64,000 bases of DNA from Phascolomyces articulosus. Lineage: Eukaryota; Mucoromycota; Mucoromycetes; Mucorales; Lichtheimiaceae. A program made the translations under genes and the position numbers. The first letter of the stretch is position 1, and every line of letters starts with the position of its first letter. Below, piece by piece: positions 34,926-44,895 of the stretch. The notes under the pieces were generated by a model. The model was given only the letters and a program-made list of their open reading frames with translations. It was not told the DNA's origin and made no database searches. The stretch spans positions 558,001 to 622,000 of the forward strand of contig JAIXMP010000012.1 of NCBI GenBank assembly GCA_025677815.1, in the 5' to 3' direction.

Positions 34926-36424
34926 TAATGGTTTTAAGGGCCAGAAAGTCTCATATGCGTGCTCCAGCTAAATTCTAAATTATATTACTCAGTTCCCAAG
35001 ACAACACATTATATAAATATGATATATAGAAAGAGCAAAACACCAAGCTAAGTATTTATTATGAAGTAAAAGACTAATTACAATTATATAATAACTATAT
35101 AGCAATAAAAAAGATGTTATGTTGAACATATTAGTAAGCCTTTCCTATCCGCAATACATACATCATATTTTCTTCTTATTATAATCACCTCTTCTTTGTA
35201 ATGTGAATATCAATATGATATATATGTAAAAGATTTGTATAATGGTTCAGAGGGCAGCAATGTAACTATATTAAAATAGATATAAAAGTTTTAGTATATT
35301 AACTGTTTGATGTTGCAATATCGTATTCTTTCTAAGAGAAAAATCAACCGTACCTTGACCTTTTTTTTGTATGTATAGAATGAACAGCTTCTCGTATAAA
35401 TGAATAGAAATGAAACAGGTCGGGTGTGTATCTTTATTAAAAGTAGATGACGAAGCCCTCGTTACCCATAGTCTTCGAATCTTTCAGGTCACCAAGTCAT
35501 CATCTGCTCTTAATAAAGCGTACCACTTGGCCCGAGTCATTTCTACTCACAAATACACTTGTCATTTTTTTTGTTCCATTTCATCTATATAGATACGATA
35601 CAATTGTATTAAAAAAAAAACTTCCAACTTTTCCATGGTTATTGGGTTATGAAAAAGGAAAAATGTCAACTTACTATAGATATGGGTATTTTTTGTTGTT
35701 GTGATAAGTATATGCATGGTAAGGTTCCATTTTCGCATTATTTTTTTGGATTCTTTTGCCATTTCTATAATAAATACAACGTACATAAACCAGAATAATA
35801 AACAGTTAGCAATTGACAATTGCAAATCGTCCATAATAATACTAGTTGTTATATTTATCAGATCAAAAGTTTTGTAGTTTGCTTCTTGGTGTTTTGCTCT
35901 TTCTTTTTTTTTTTTTTGCTATAAAAAATATGTTATGTTGTATACGGATGATGTTTTTATATCTGTTATATATTTTTTTGTTATACCCTTTTTTTGGAGT
36001 GTTGTTGTGTATTGTTCTGTATGTATAGATATTGTTGTTGTGTTCTTGACAGTCAACCCCTCGCGTTTTGTTTGTTTGCGGCTGTTGTTATTGTGGTTGT
36101 GTACAGTATTAAAAAAAATATTACTTTTGTAGCAATTATATTTGTACATCCATATGTATGTATGTATAAATATATGTATAAATATACGTATATGTCTTTG
36201 TGTGTTTTGAACTGTTGAAAATCATTCCAATTTTTTCTTTGACAAATATTGAAGGTGATCAAGTTGGTTTTTTTGTTGAACAAAAGCGAGTGATGGGGTT
36301 GGCTGTTTGTTGTTTTTTTCTCTCCTCCTTTCTCTCTCTCTCTCTCAACCTCATTCTTTCGTTGTGTACTGGAATCCGCGCGGAACGGAAAAGGTGTATT
36401 TACTCGGCTAGCCTGGAAAATATC
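34926..36424. other. Intergenic with a short imperfect inverted repeat
   Basis: About 1.5 kb, AT-rich. It includes an imperfect ~32-base inverted repeat at about 35428-35519 (CTTTATTAAAAGTAGATGAC on the left; the right arm, read on the minus strand, begins CTTTATTAAGAGCAGATGAT). T-rich stretches at 35895-36010 produce several short shadow ORFs. No gene could be supported. Confidence 0.35.
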
Positions 36425-36786
36425 TGGGTCAAGTAGACATACTTTGACTTCAGGAACAACTACTCCAGTGAGAAACAAGATAAGCGACTTGGAGAAAGAC
36501 TTGACATAGCCCTTGCTCCCCATACTATAGCCAAAGAAAGAGATACAGAGAGAGTATGGATTGTACACTTTCAACTCTTGGATTCTGCCGTGAAGAATGA
36601 TGCTAGTGGAGAGTTCTTGTGATGCAAGTAGTTGATGGGAACGAGGTAAAATGAAGTGCATTTGCGACTGAGATACATTTTTTCCCTTTCTCTTTGTGCT
36701 TGCATATGCCAATCGATAATAAAAGCATATTACAATAACCAAAGACCAAGTACCTTTTGGAATGTATATAAATAACAAAAGACATT
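36425..36786 (-). repeat. Inverted repeat arm 1
   Basis: Minus-strand sense. Shares with arm 2 the segments ATTGTAATATGCT, CAAATGCACTTCATTTTAC, CACAAGAACTC, CAGAATCCAA, GTTGAAAGTG and CCATACTCTCTCTG. The match fades beyond 36425 and 36786. Confidence 0.85.
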
Positions 36787-36837
36787 GGACCAATTCTTGT
36801 AGCTGGCCGTCCATCATCTGTTAGTCTTGCTGAATCT

Positions 36838-36898
36838 AATACAATGATAACAGTTCTCCATTTTCTCAATTGAGAAAATGAGAAATTGTTATCATTAT
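36838..36898. repeat. Short palindrome inside the hairpin loop
   Basis: AATGATAACAGTTCTCCATT followed by TTCTCAA, then TTGAGAAAATGAGAAATTGT and TATCATT: a 27-base arm directly abutting its near-exact reverse complement, centred on CAATTG at about 36870. Confidence 0.8.
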
Positions 36899-37059
36899 TA
36901 CGAGAAATAAAAAGTATATATAATAGTAAGTAACTGCTATCGTTTTTAACCGAAACTTTCACATTGCGATTGTATAATTGTCTTCTTTAAGTAAAATAAA
37001 AACTTACCTCAAATTTTTAATTTTGATCCATTTGTTTCCACGCGAAAAAGAAAATGGAA

Positions 37060-37426
37060 AATACCTCTTGTTATTCATACACACCCAAAAGGGACTTGAT
37101 CCTTGACTATTGTAATATGCTCCTATTACCAATTGGCATATACAAGCACAAAGAGAAAGAGAAAAAAATGTATCTCAGCCGCAAATGCACTTCATTTTAC
37201 CCCTAATTATTCCCACCAACTACTTACACCACAAGAACTCGCCACTAGCACCACCCTTCACGACAGAATCCAAAGTTGAAAGTGCACAACCCATACTCTC
37301 TCTGCACCTCTCCCTTTGACTATAGCATGGAGAACAAGAAACCATGCCAAGTCGATCCCCAAATCACTTACCTTGCTCCTCACTGAAGAAGTTGAACCAT
37401 CCACCAAAACATGCCTACCGGACCCA
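37060..37426 (+). repeat. Inverted repeat arm 2
   Basis: Plus-strand sense, the partner of arm 1. It carries C and A where arm 1 carries T and G. Beyond 37426 the plus strand reads KKARFSDPVL in one frame, then becomes AT-rich. Confidence 0.85.
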
Positions 37427-38395
37427 AACAAGCGCGACCTGAAGACGCCAAAAAGGCCCGCTTCTCTGACCCAGTTCTGTTATTATTTTTTAGATTAATA
37501 AAAAAATCATTATAAAGAAAAAGAAAAGGAATATACAACAAAATAATAGAATCAGATTACATACCAGCTGGCACGATGGCCAGTGACTATGCTGAAAAAG
37601 CAGCCGAGCAAAACTTCAAAACTTGAGGATTCTGGCAAAAAAAAACCTATACATTAAATAAATAAAAGGCACACCATTTTATTAATATAATGATTGAGAA
37701 TATATCATAACAGTTGGTAATAAGAATAACTTACCACCAATGGCACAACGGCCATGCTTGTCGCCAGGAGGGCAGCAAAACAAAAAGGAACAAAAAAAAA
37801 ATCAAAAAAAATCAAACTATAAACATTTGTAACCAAAGAAAGATTAGTAAATCTGCTGTTGTATAATAATGTTCATTGTAAAGACGTATAAATAATGCTT
37901 TCGTTGCTTACCTCTATGTGGTATAAAAAAGAAGGTATAAACAAAGGTATAAAAAAAGGTATAGAAAAGGGTATAAGAAAGGGTATAAGAAGAGGTATAA
38001 GAATAAGCCCTATAGATTAAATAGGATTATATTAGTTTTCATATAATAAAATATTTTAATAAGAACCAACGTAATTAAAGAGGTATATGTAGTATGCCAC
38101 TTACCAATAATTATATATAATAAAAAAAGAATGAAAATGAAAATGAAAAGAAAACAACGGTGGTAATTTTTTGAGTTTTGATTTTTTTTTTTTTTGGTTT
38201 TTTTGTTGCTTTTTTACTGCATTTTGCTGCCATATTTTTGAAAGAGGTTTTTCGTTGGTAATTATAACATATTTTTGGTGGTTTTTTTTTTGGTTTTTTT
38301 TTTATAAGAAAAGAAATTCTAAAACATAAAAGAATGACATGATTAGCTATGAATTATTAATAGTAACAATTTAGTTATTTTTTTTCATGCAGCTG
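37427..38395. other. Gene-poor region with a minisatellite
   Basis: About 970 bases. Possible exon remnants at 37568-37625 (MASDYAEKAAEQNFKT in one frame) cannot be joined to anything. The minisatellite at 37920-38005 and T-rich tracts at 38180-38310 make up much of the rest. Confidence 0.35.
37920..38005. repeat. GGTATAARAAAR minisatellite, about 7 copies
   Basis: Successive units GGTATAAAAAAGAA, GGTATAAACAAA, GGTATAAAAAAA, GGTATAGAAAAG, GGTATAAGAAAG, GGTATAAGAAGA and GGTATAAGAATA: 12-14 bases each, with a fixed GGTATA head and a variable A/G tail. Confidence 0.85.
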
Positions 38396-38958
38396 TCAAA
38401 CTTTAAATGTCCACTTACAAAGAGAAAGGGAAGAGAAAGCGACTACCAATTCGTCAATTGGATGGTCAATGTCCATTGGATCAATTTCCATGGAAGGATG
38501 CCATGTGGGCATTTCCTGGCGATCACGTCGAGCTCGAAGGACAGCAATGTCCGTCCAAGAACGACGGATAGGCATGACCAATTAATGGACAGGGGCCTTA
38601 TATCCAATGGTGTTTTGTTTTTTGTTTGCCTTGGAAGCAACTTCTGCATCGTCAAAGAATGATGAACGGTGAAGAACATCAGGACGAGAGGAACAGTTGT
38701 TCGTGGCGTGGCGGGTGCCATGACTACCAGAGTAGCAGGCAATTCCACCTTATATTCTGGAAGGACTCGGCATTCCAGAGCAGAAGTAATTTGTGCCAAA
38801 ACAACTTCGGCATGCCTCTGTCTGTACATTGCCATTGTCCGTTCGAGGCCTCTGTTTGGGTAAAGCCAATCTGTGAACCGATTGTAACAATCGGGCACAA
38901 CAATGGCAATTACCCAGTAGGCAAAAAAAATAACCGTAAAGATTTCAATGGGAGTCAT
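38396..38958 (-). pseudogene. Broken gene for a small membrane-anchored protein
   Basis: From the ATG at 38958 the frame reads MTPIEIFTVIFFAYWVIAIV (one membrane segment), VPDCYNRFTDWLYPNRGLER, MAMYRQRHAEVVLAQITSAL and PEYKVELPATLVVMAPATPR. After about residue 90 the protein-like signal moves to another frame (RSSFFDDAEVASKANKKQ), meets a TAA, and continues in that frame as LVMPIRRSWTDIAVLRARRD and MDIDHPIDELVVAF. A frameshift plus a nonsense codon (CAA to TAA would fit) is the simplest reading; an unrecognised intron is possible. The family is not recognised. Confidence 0.5.
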
Positions 38959-38979
38959 GTTAGAAAGCTTTCGAAATGT

Positions 38980-39003
38980 AAAAAAAAAAAAAAAAAAAAA
39001 AAA
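38980..39003. repeat. Poly-A tract (24 bases)
   Basis: Run of 24 A on the plus strand, just upstream of the broken gene's start codon, followed by ACGCGGGAAAGGGGGG. It could be promoter-proximal homopolymer or the tail scar of a retroposed sequence. Confidence 0.7.
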
Positions 39004-40065
39004 CGCGGGAAAGGGGGGAAGAACAAAGCAAAACGGATCTGGAAATTAATATATTACCAAAGCATAATTTTTCGTTGCCCGACACGGCATAAAATTCAGG
39101 TACGTTCACCATGGACACCTACTTGTTTCCTATTACAACATACTGTTCAATAAACAAACATTCATTTATATATTTATTTATTGTTATAAAATCTACTTTG
39201 TATAAAACAACAACTTTTTATTACATTAATATGTAGCTAATGAATTAACAGGAATGGATCATTGTACGCAGAACAGCACATTTGCAAAGAAAAAAAAAAT
39301 AAAGGAATAAATGTAATTTCCTGTTGGATGTGCAAAACTTTAAATTATCTATGCGCACACAATGTTAAAATTACCAAAAGTTCAAACTGCTCCCTTATAG
39401 AAATTGTATTTACTGTAGGAAACATAGTTATTGTTTGAAATAAATGAAAACAAAGAAAATACAAAAAATTGCTGCTTAAATAAACATGGCTTGTTTTTAC
39501 CTAGGAGCACGAGTTATGCTTACTGACTGAGGAAAGAAATAGGAAATAGCAAATGGAGTGAAAGTGTTACATGGTGCATTCTTTCTATTTTTTATATTTA
39601 TCATTTATGTTAAGCCAATAACTTATAAACATAATGTATAACATATGAAATGCCTAGTTTATATACATGGATAAACACTGTTACTATTTAGATAATTAAT
39701 CTACATTAAGTGGACATAGGCACTAGTATATACATGACTATTCTTTATTTTACTGGTTTATGTTCATATACAAAAACATAGTTGAGTTTACCCTAGCTAA
39801 GTTACAAAAAGGATATTCATCAAAAGTTCAAAATTTGTAAACGCTTTTCTTTACAAAGCATGGTGCTATTACTAATAATGTTTCAACAGGAGCTAATGAA
39901 ATACTCTTGAGAAGGACGGAATTTTGGATCAGGAAAAAGATGGAGTAATCTGTAATATAACGAAAACTATACAGGTGAATATGAATAAGGCTCTTTTGCA
40001 AAGATTTGAAAAGTCTCATGATATATTTATCAAAACATGCTCTTAATCCATGAGATAGGTGTGCG
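39004..40065. other. Intergenic, AT-rich
   Basis: About 1.06 kb without a supportable gene. The 39830-40060 part may contain further decayed sequence 3' of the F-box pseudogene, but no motif is visible. Confidence 0.35.
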
Positions 40066-42139
40066 TTACTTTGTTGTTGAAAGCTTGCTGAAAAACAGTT
40101 GCAATCCTTCTCTGGAAATTGTTGGCGAGTAACTAGAAAAAGTGACGTCTGTCAATGTGTTTATATTGGCTAATACATCTAATAGTTGATTAGTGGGTAG
40201 GTAGTAGTCGCTTTTCTCACATATAATTATTTTTTTCAATGTCGTTATAGTTGCTGTAGTAGTTGTGTTGTTTATAGATGAGGAGGAAGCATAATGCTGA
40301 AATAATTGTATCAAGTACCTGTCATTTTCATCAGCAAGTTCTCTTTGCTGTGATGCTAATTCAAGTTCCAACGTTTGCAATGGACGTTGCAATCGAATTA
40401 AAGAATAGACAAGTCTTGGTAATCTTCCGCGTTCATCCACTACTTGAAGAGTCGTCAGAGTAGAACGAATAGGGATAGATCGTAATAGTTGCCTCTTGAC
40501 AAGGTAACTCTCATCCACAGAATATGACAATCATTTGAGATTAGGTAAATGTATGTTAATCAATAAGGAATCATGGATGGGAATGGTCCTAATGTCAATC
40601 TGATTTAATGTAGCTACATTTTTGTTTATCAATGACAGAATGGCGTATGGTTCTCGTTAGACCAATAATTGAATACATAAAATGCACGTAACCCATCATC
40701 ACTTTCATCAGAACAAGAACGTTTTATACCTTCCAATGTCACTGCGTCAACCTTCTCTTTATTGTAACCAAGAACATGTAAATGAGAACAATATATATCC
40801 ACAAGATCCACAAAGTCCTCCACGCAATTCCGTAACATCAATTGTCGTAAATTTTGGCAACACTTTAACAAGGGTTCCATAATATTTCTTGTGTTTTGAT
40901 GAAGCTCTAATTCCAAATCCATCAAGAGGATAGAGTTGTGATTCAGCCAATGCCTCTAGATCCACATCCAAATAATCCAATGCCACATGGGCCATCTTAT
41001 ACGTCAGTTGTAAAAGATTTGGACACGTTTCAAGTAATTTGCTCAATTGGATACCACCATCGTCGAATGAAATTCGTAATAAGACTCAAGAATGAGGAAT
41101 CCAATATCAACCGAGCCAATTTTTTCTCTATCTGCTGCATGACATTTAAAGACTGTAATATATTCCGTAGGAATGGGGCTCTGGAGCACAAATGGAAGAT
41201 ATCTATATTATATATGTATCAATGAGACCTCTGGTTAAAATAAAAGGTAATAAAAAAGTCCTACTCAATAATGGTCAATTATTTGTTACCTATAATTTGA
41301 AGAGACGCGATATTACAAATGTATCCATTATTGATTGCTTCGATTACCTCTTGTTGTTGGTGGTATCTTGGTTAATTGAAGTGATAATGAGGTATTGGAC
41401 TTTGACAGCAATAGAATATATCACTTTGGTTATTTCTATTTCAAAGTTTGGATTATTGCCACTCATCCTCAAATGAACCCACACTGCAGCACATGTTAAC
41501 ATCATTTCACACCATGCTTTAGAGACTGTCGAACAAACAACTTTGGCAGCCTTGTCCAGATCAGGAAAAATCGATAGGGAAATTCGGTGGGTTATATGGA
41601 GGTAAAATAAACTCGCTTGATACTGAAATTCGTAGCTATCTCTTTTCCATTGATGAATTCTTATTTATATTGTTGTTGCTGAAGATCATTGTTGTTTTTC
41701 GAAAATTTGACGTTTGTAAAGCTGTTTCTTAGGTGTTGACCACTTGTCGTTGTTTGTCTTGGATAGAATAAAGTCATCCCAAAGTAAGAATAACCTGCTG
41801 ATAAATCAGGTGCAATAGAAACCAGGTCTTCTGCATCACGTATGATTGTTTCATATTGATCTCTCTTGTAATGACTGTATATACGATGATCAAGTACATA
41901 GTATATCAGTGATCGTTTGATCTGATTCATGGCGTGGACGCGGATTCAACGACACGTTCATAGTCATGTTTATGTATGGCATGGACCGTTTTTGAGAAAG
42001 AGGTGCTGACTGGATCCACATAAAGGCTGATCAATGGGAATTCGTTAGAAGTTAATGAGGTACTGTTTCTGTAAGCCATTTCTAAGATCACAAAAAGTTG
42101 TAAAAAGGTAGAGAGAAAAATAGGCTGCTTGTATGTCAC
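40066..42139 (-). pseudogene. Decayed TPR/F-box/LRR gene, copy B
   Basis: Longest of three related remnants. From 42139 down: NSTSLTSNEFPLISLYVDPV, HAIHKHDYERVVESAST, then in another frame HYKRDQYETIIRDAEDLVSI followed by APDLSAGYSYFGM (TPR; compare copy A IAPDLAAGYIHLGR). An F-box remnant lies near 41620-41500: KRVYFTSI, stop, PTEFPYRFF, then in a shifted frame DLDKAAKVVCSTVSKAWCEM. LRR-like pieces follow: LETCPNLLQLTYKMAHVALD (about 41000), CQNLRQLMLRNCVEDFVDLV (about 40830) and RGRLPRLVYSLIRLQRPLQT ending FFSKLSTTK at 40066. At least three frame changes and in-frame stops break the gene. Confidence 0.7.
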
Positions 42140-42893
42140 GTTGGCGTTGGAGGAGAAGATAAAAGAAAGTTTACTGTTTCATCAGCGCATAAATGTAGTT
42201 TTTCCAAAATAAATAAATAAATAAAAGGCACTCATAACCACTTGCTTGATGGGTGGATTGTAATAATTATATCAAATTATCATTTGTTGAGATCACTTGA
42301 TATAGAGTGGATTGATCCTTCTTAGGTCAATGTGAGCTATGATGTCAGGATAAATGTTACTCCACTTTATCTACCATTATTTGCGTAATGTTTACCAATA
42401 TGTCATTGCGTAGTTCTGATTATGATCTTTGCCTGAGAATAACAAGGTGTAGCAAATTCAACCATATAAACAAAAAATTGTATCATTTAAAAATATTTAT
42501 GCAAGATAGGATCATGGGTCCTATTTTTTTTAAGTGTTTCATTATTATGCTACCAATGAAGATAGTGAAAGAAAGGGTGGAAGTTAAAATACAAAAGAAT
42601 ATATGAATAATAAAGTTACAGCTATTATTTTTTTACGTTATAAAAGTGACAAGAATAGTGTGGGTATATATGTAAATATTATAATGATTATGTACAATGG
42701 GGGAAGATAAATAATGTATATATGTGTGAATGATTGTAGGTATGTGTGTCGAGGTAGGTGGAGTAATGTATTCTATAGACAAAAGAAATAAAATAAAAGA
42801 AGTGGATGGTAACAACAAATTATGGTAATGAGTACCAACCAAATAAAGTCGTCCTCATCATCGTAGGGGCAACAAGTATGAGGAAGAAGTCAT
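42140..42893. other. Intergenic between F-box remnant and coiled-coil gene
   Basis: About 750 bases, AT-rich. The right part is the probable 3' UTR of the minus-strand coiled-coil gene. An ORF at 42388-42606 has no gene-like features. Confidence 0.35.
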
Positions 42894-43517
42894 TTAATCC
42901 TGACATGCTTGTTGACACAATAGTGCTTCATGAGCTTGAGCCAACTGTCTCTCCAATTCCATTATCCGTGCCATCGTTTTTTGTTGTCTTTCCAATGTTG
43001 TTTCCCGTTCACTTTCAAGCACATTGGACCGTATCCGTAAACTTTGATTTTTTACTTCAAGATCCTTAACACGCGTTTCTAATGACGCCATGGTGTCTCC
43101 TTGAATATGGCATGGTCGTTTTCGAACATTATGGTCGTCATGCTCTTGTTCCTCGTGAGATCGTTTTAATGATGATGAAGGAGCTAATGGTGGGAATAAT
43201 ATTGGAAATGGAGCGAGTATGGGTGATGGTGTAGTGGAAGATGTTGCTATAGTAATAGAACTCTTGAGACTACTACTCTTCGTATCGTTATTATTAGTGT
43301 TGCTGTTGTTAATATTCATACTACTCGTACTAAGGTTCGTTAATGGTGTCGTTGTCGTAGTAGTAGTGGTAGATAACGATGGGGTTGTCGCCGTATCGCC
43401 TTGTTGTTTTCTTTGTTGAGTATGCGTATCGTTTAATATACCAGAAGCTCGTAAATCATTTTCAAGCCATTCATCAAGTGAATAAGCATCCAAATTAAAT
43501 TGTTTTTCTTCACCCAT
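42894..43517 (-). CDS. Coiled-coil (leucine-zipper-like) protein, possible bZIP relative
   Basis: Single exon, 207 residues from the ATG at 43517 (MGEEKQFNLDAYSLDEWLEN); the frame is open further upstream. The middle is Ser/Thr/Asn-rich. The end holds a basic patch LKRSHEEQEHDDHNVRKRPC followed by a heptad coiled coil, SLETRVKDLEVKNQSLRIRS then NVLESERETTLERQQKTMAR and IMELERQLAQAHEALL. This looks like the zipper half of a bZIP factor, but the conserved basic-region signature NxxAAxxCR just before the zipper is absent, so DNA binding is doubtful. It may act as a dimerisation partner; function unknown. Confidence 0.65.
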   Translation of the reverse strand: MGEEKQFNLDAYSLDEWLENDLRASGILNDTHTQQRKQQGDTATTPSLSTTTTTTTTPLTNLSTSSMNINNSNTNNNDTKSSSLKSSITIATSSTTPSPILAPFPILFPPLAPSSSLKRSHEEQEHDDHNVRKRPCHIQGDTMASLETRVKDLEVKNQSLRIRSNVLESERETTLERQQKTMARIMELERQLAQAHEALLCQQACQD

Positions 43518-43709
43518 ATCCGCCTCGTTTTTTTTCTTTTTCATGAAAAAAAGAGATAATAAAATTTGTTTCAGATAAAAAAAAAATATCCAAAAAAACA
43601 AGGTCCGGGTCGGTGTTGTGGGATGGAACGGGCTTTCTATTTAGAGTTTGCTTGGTTGGTTGGTTTGTAGACCAGGAGCGCGTCGTACTCCGAAGGAAAA
43701 GGTTTTTCT

Positions 43710-44660
43710 TCAAATAATGGATTCACAATAATAGGAAATGATATTCAATAAATGCTCATTCTCATTGAATGAAGTACTATCATCCGTCACTAACAAGTCT
43801 GTGGGTTGTTCTGTTTGTATACCAAATGGTTTATCCCATAGTTTTCGTGCATGATGTGTGAAATAGGAACATGTTTCTGTTAATAAACAAAGGAGTTTGT
43901 TTAAATCGGATAGTCTATATATTTATCAAAAAAAAAGGATTACATAAGCCTACTTTATGTTGTATACAAAACTCCACTATTACGCATTGTACCAGCTCAT
44001 TTTTTTTATATGGACTCGTCCTTCTTTCCACCAACTTACACAAGTCCTCGATCTGTCGTTTCAGCCATCCATCGTAATAAATCCTTGACAACAATTAAAC
44101 AAGGAGGTTGATTATCACGTTCCGTTTGCATCCATGATAACAAGTCAGATTGATTTGTAGATGATAATGTTTGTTCCATATGGATATGCATGGCACATAA
44201 AATGGCTCTTAATTGATGAATATTTTCCACTTGACTGATATATATTTATAAATTCATGAGTCATTCCGTATCATGAGAGGTCAAATGATATGCTCAAAAA
44301 AGAGAAAAACTTACCAAACGCGTATACTTTCCAACCATGGACGATTGTCAAACGAAATATCATCTTTTATGGCCTGTGTCAAACTTTTTGGGTCATGAAC
44401 AAAAACAAGAGCCCAGGGACGTGTTGTATACATTGTACTTTCGCCCCATGATTCAAATGCTTTATTGGAATGCGCTGTTTTTTGTTGTAGTTGCATTATA
44501 ACAAAATCAAGTACTGTCCTATAAAGTTGTGAGTGAGTCAAACCATAAACTTTATACCATTCCATGATCCTCAAACTCTTTTTTAATCGAGTATTTACTT
44601 TGCATTTTCATTGACATTATCACCCATGCGTAAAAAACAACGTGTTCCCACCATTGTCAT
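43710..44660 (-). CDS. Small RecA-fold-like protein, possibly SWSAP1/Rad51-paralogue-like
   Basis: Four exons placed by eye: exon 1 MTMVGTRCFLRMGDNVNENA; an 80-nt intron with a TGACTCAC branch-like site; exon 2 TVLDFVIMQLQQKTAHSNKA then RPWALVFVHDPKSLTQAIKD; exon 3 VENIHQLRAILCAMHIHMEQ then QPPCLIVVKDLLRWMAETTD; exon 4 LSDLNKLLCLLTETCSYFTH then a tail to ESII. Length about 215. The hydrophobic strand CLIVVKDLL after a region predicted helical resembles a Walker B strand, and the order of segments recalls human SWSAP1, the Rad51-paralogue partner of SWS1 in homologous recombination. No Walker A is visible. The assignment is tentative; the gene itself, with good splice sites and frame, is well supported. 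Confidence 0.6.
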
Positions 44661-44895
44661 ATTGTTCAATAAAAAAAAGGGGGGAGAAGGAAAAGAAGAG
44701 AGAGAGAGAGAAATGCTATTTGGAATTTCCTAAAATAGCGAGAGTGATATTCAGCGCGGTCCATTATTATTTTTTCTAAAAACCATGAAGTTAACCCTCT
44801 CTCCCCTCCCCCAAAAAAAAGCTAATTTCTAATGGTTTTTTTTTTTTGCTGATCCTTTCCATTCCATTCATATTCCAACGTCTTTTTCGTTTCAT
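44661..44895. promoter_or_regulatory. Divergent promoter region
   Basis: 235 bases between two head-to-head start codons. It has an AGAG repeat (44698-44712), a CT-rich run followed by poly-A (44796-44820) and a T tract (44836-44849). Likely the shared promoter for the SWSAP1-like and the secreted-protein genes. Confidence 0.5.

Larger units (their letters stand above)
36425..37426 (-). ncRNA. Candidate long hairpin RNA from a diverged inverted repeat
   Basis: Arm 1 is 36425-36786 and arm 2 is 37060-37426, in inverted orientation, separated by a 273-base loop. Read in the same sense (arm 1 on the minus strand, arm 2 on the plus strand) they align over about 365 bases with few indels. By eye about 34 sites have T in arm 1 and C in arm 2, about 18 have G in arm 1 and A in arm 2, and I found no site of the opposite kinds; roughly ten transversions exist. 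In a minus-strand transcript all those transitions become G-U wobble pairs, so the stem would stay paired. No intact ORF runs through both arms. Calling it an RNA gene is inference: no promoter or terminator was identified. Confidence 0.45.

Noticed and set aside
36053..36817. 254-residue minus-strand ORF across arm 1 of the inverted repeat
   Set aside because: The matching region of arm 2 has stops in the equivalent frame, the ends of the ORF are AT-rich low-complexity translation, and no domain is visible. It is better explained as part of the repeat.
36425..37426. RIP (repeat-induced point mutation) as the cause of arm differences
   Set aside because: RIP changes C to T on both strands of each copy, which would give transitions in both directions between the arms. 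Only one direction is seen.
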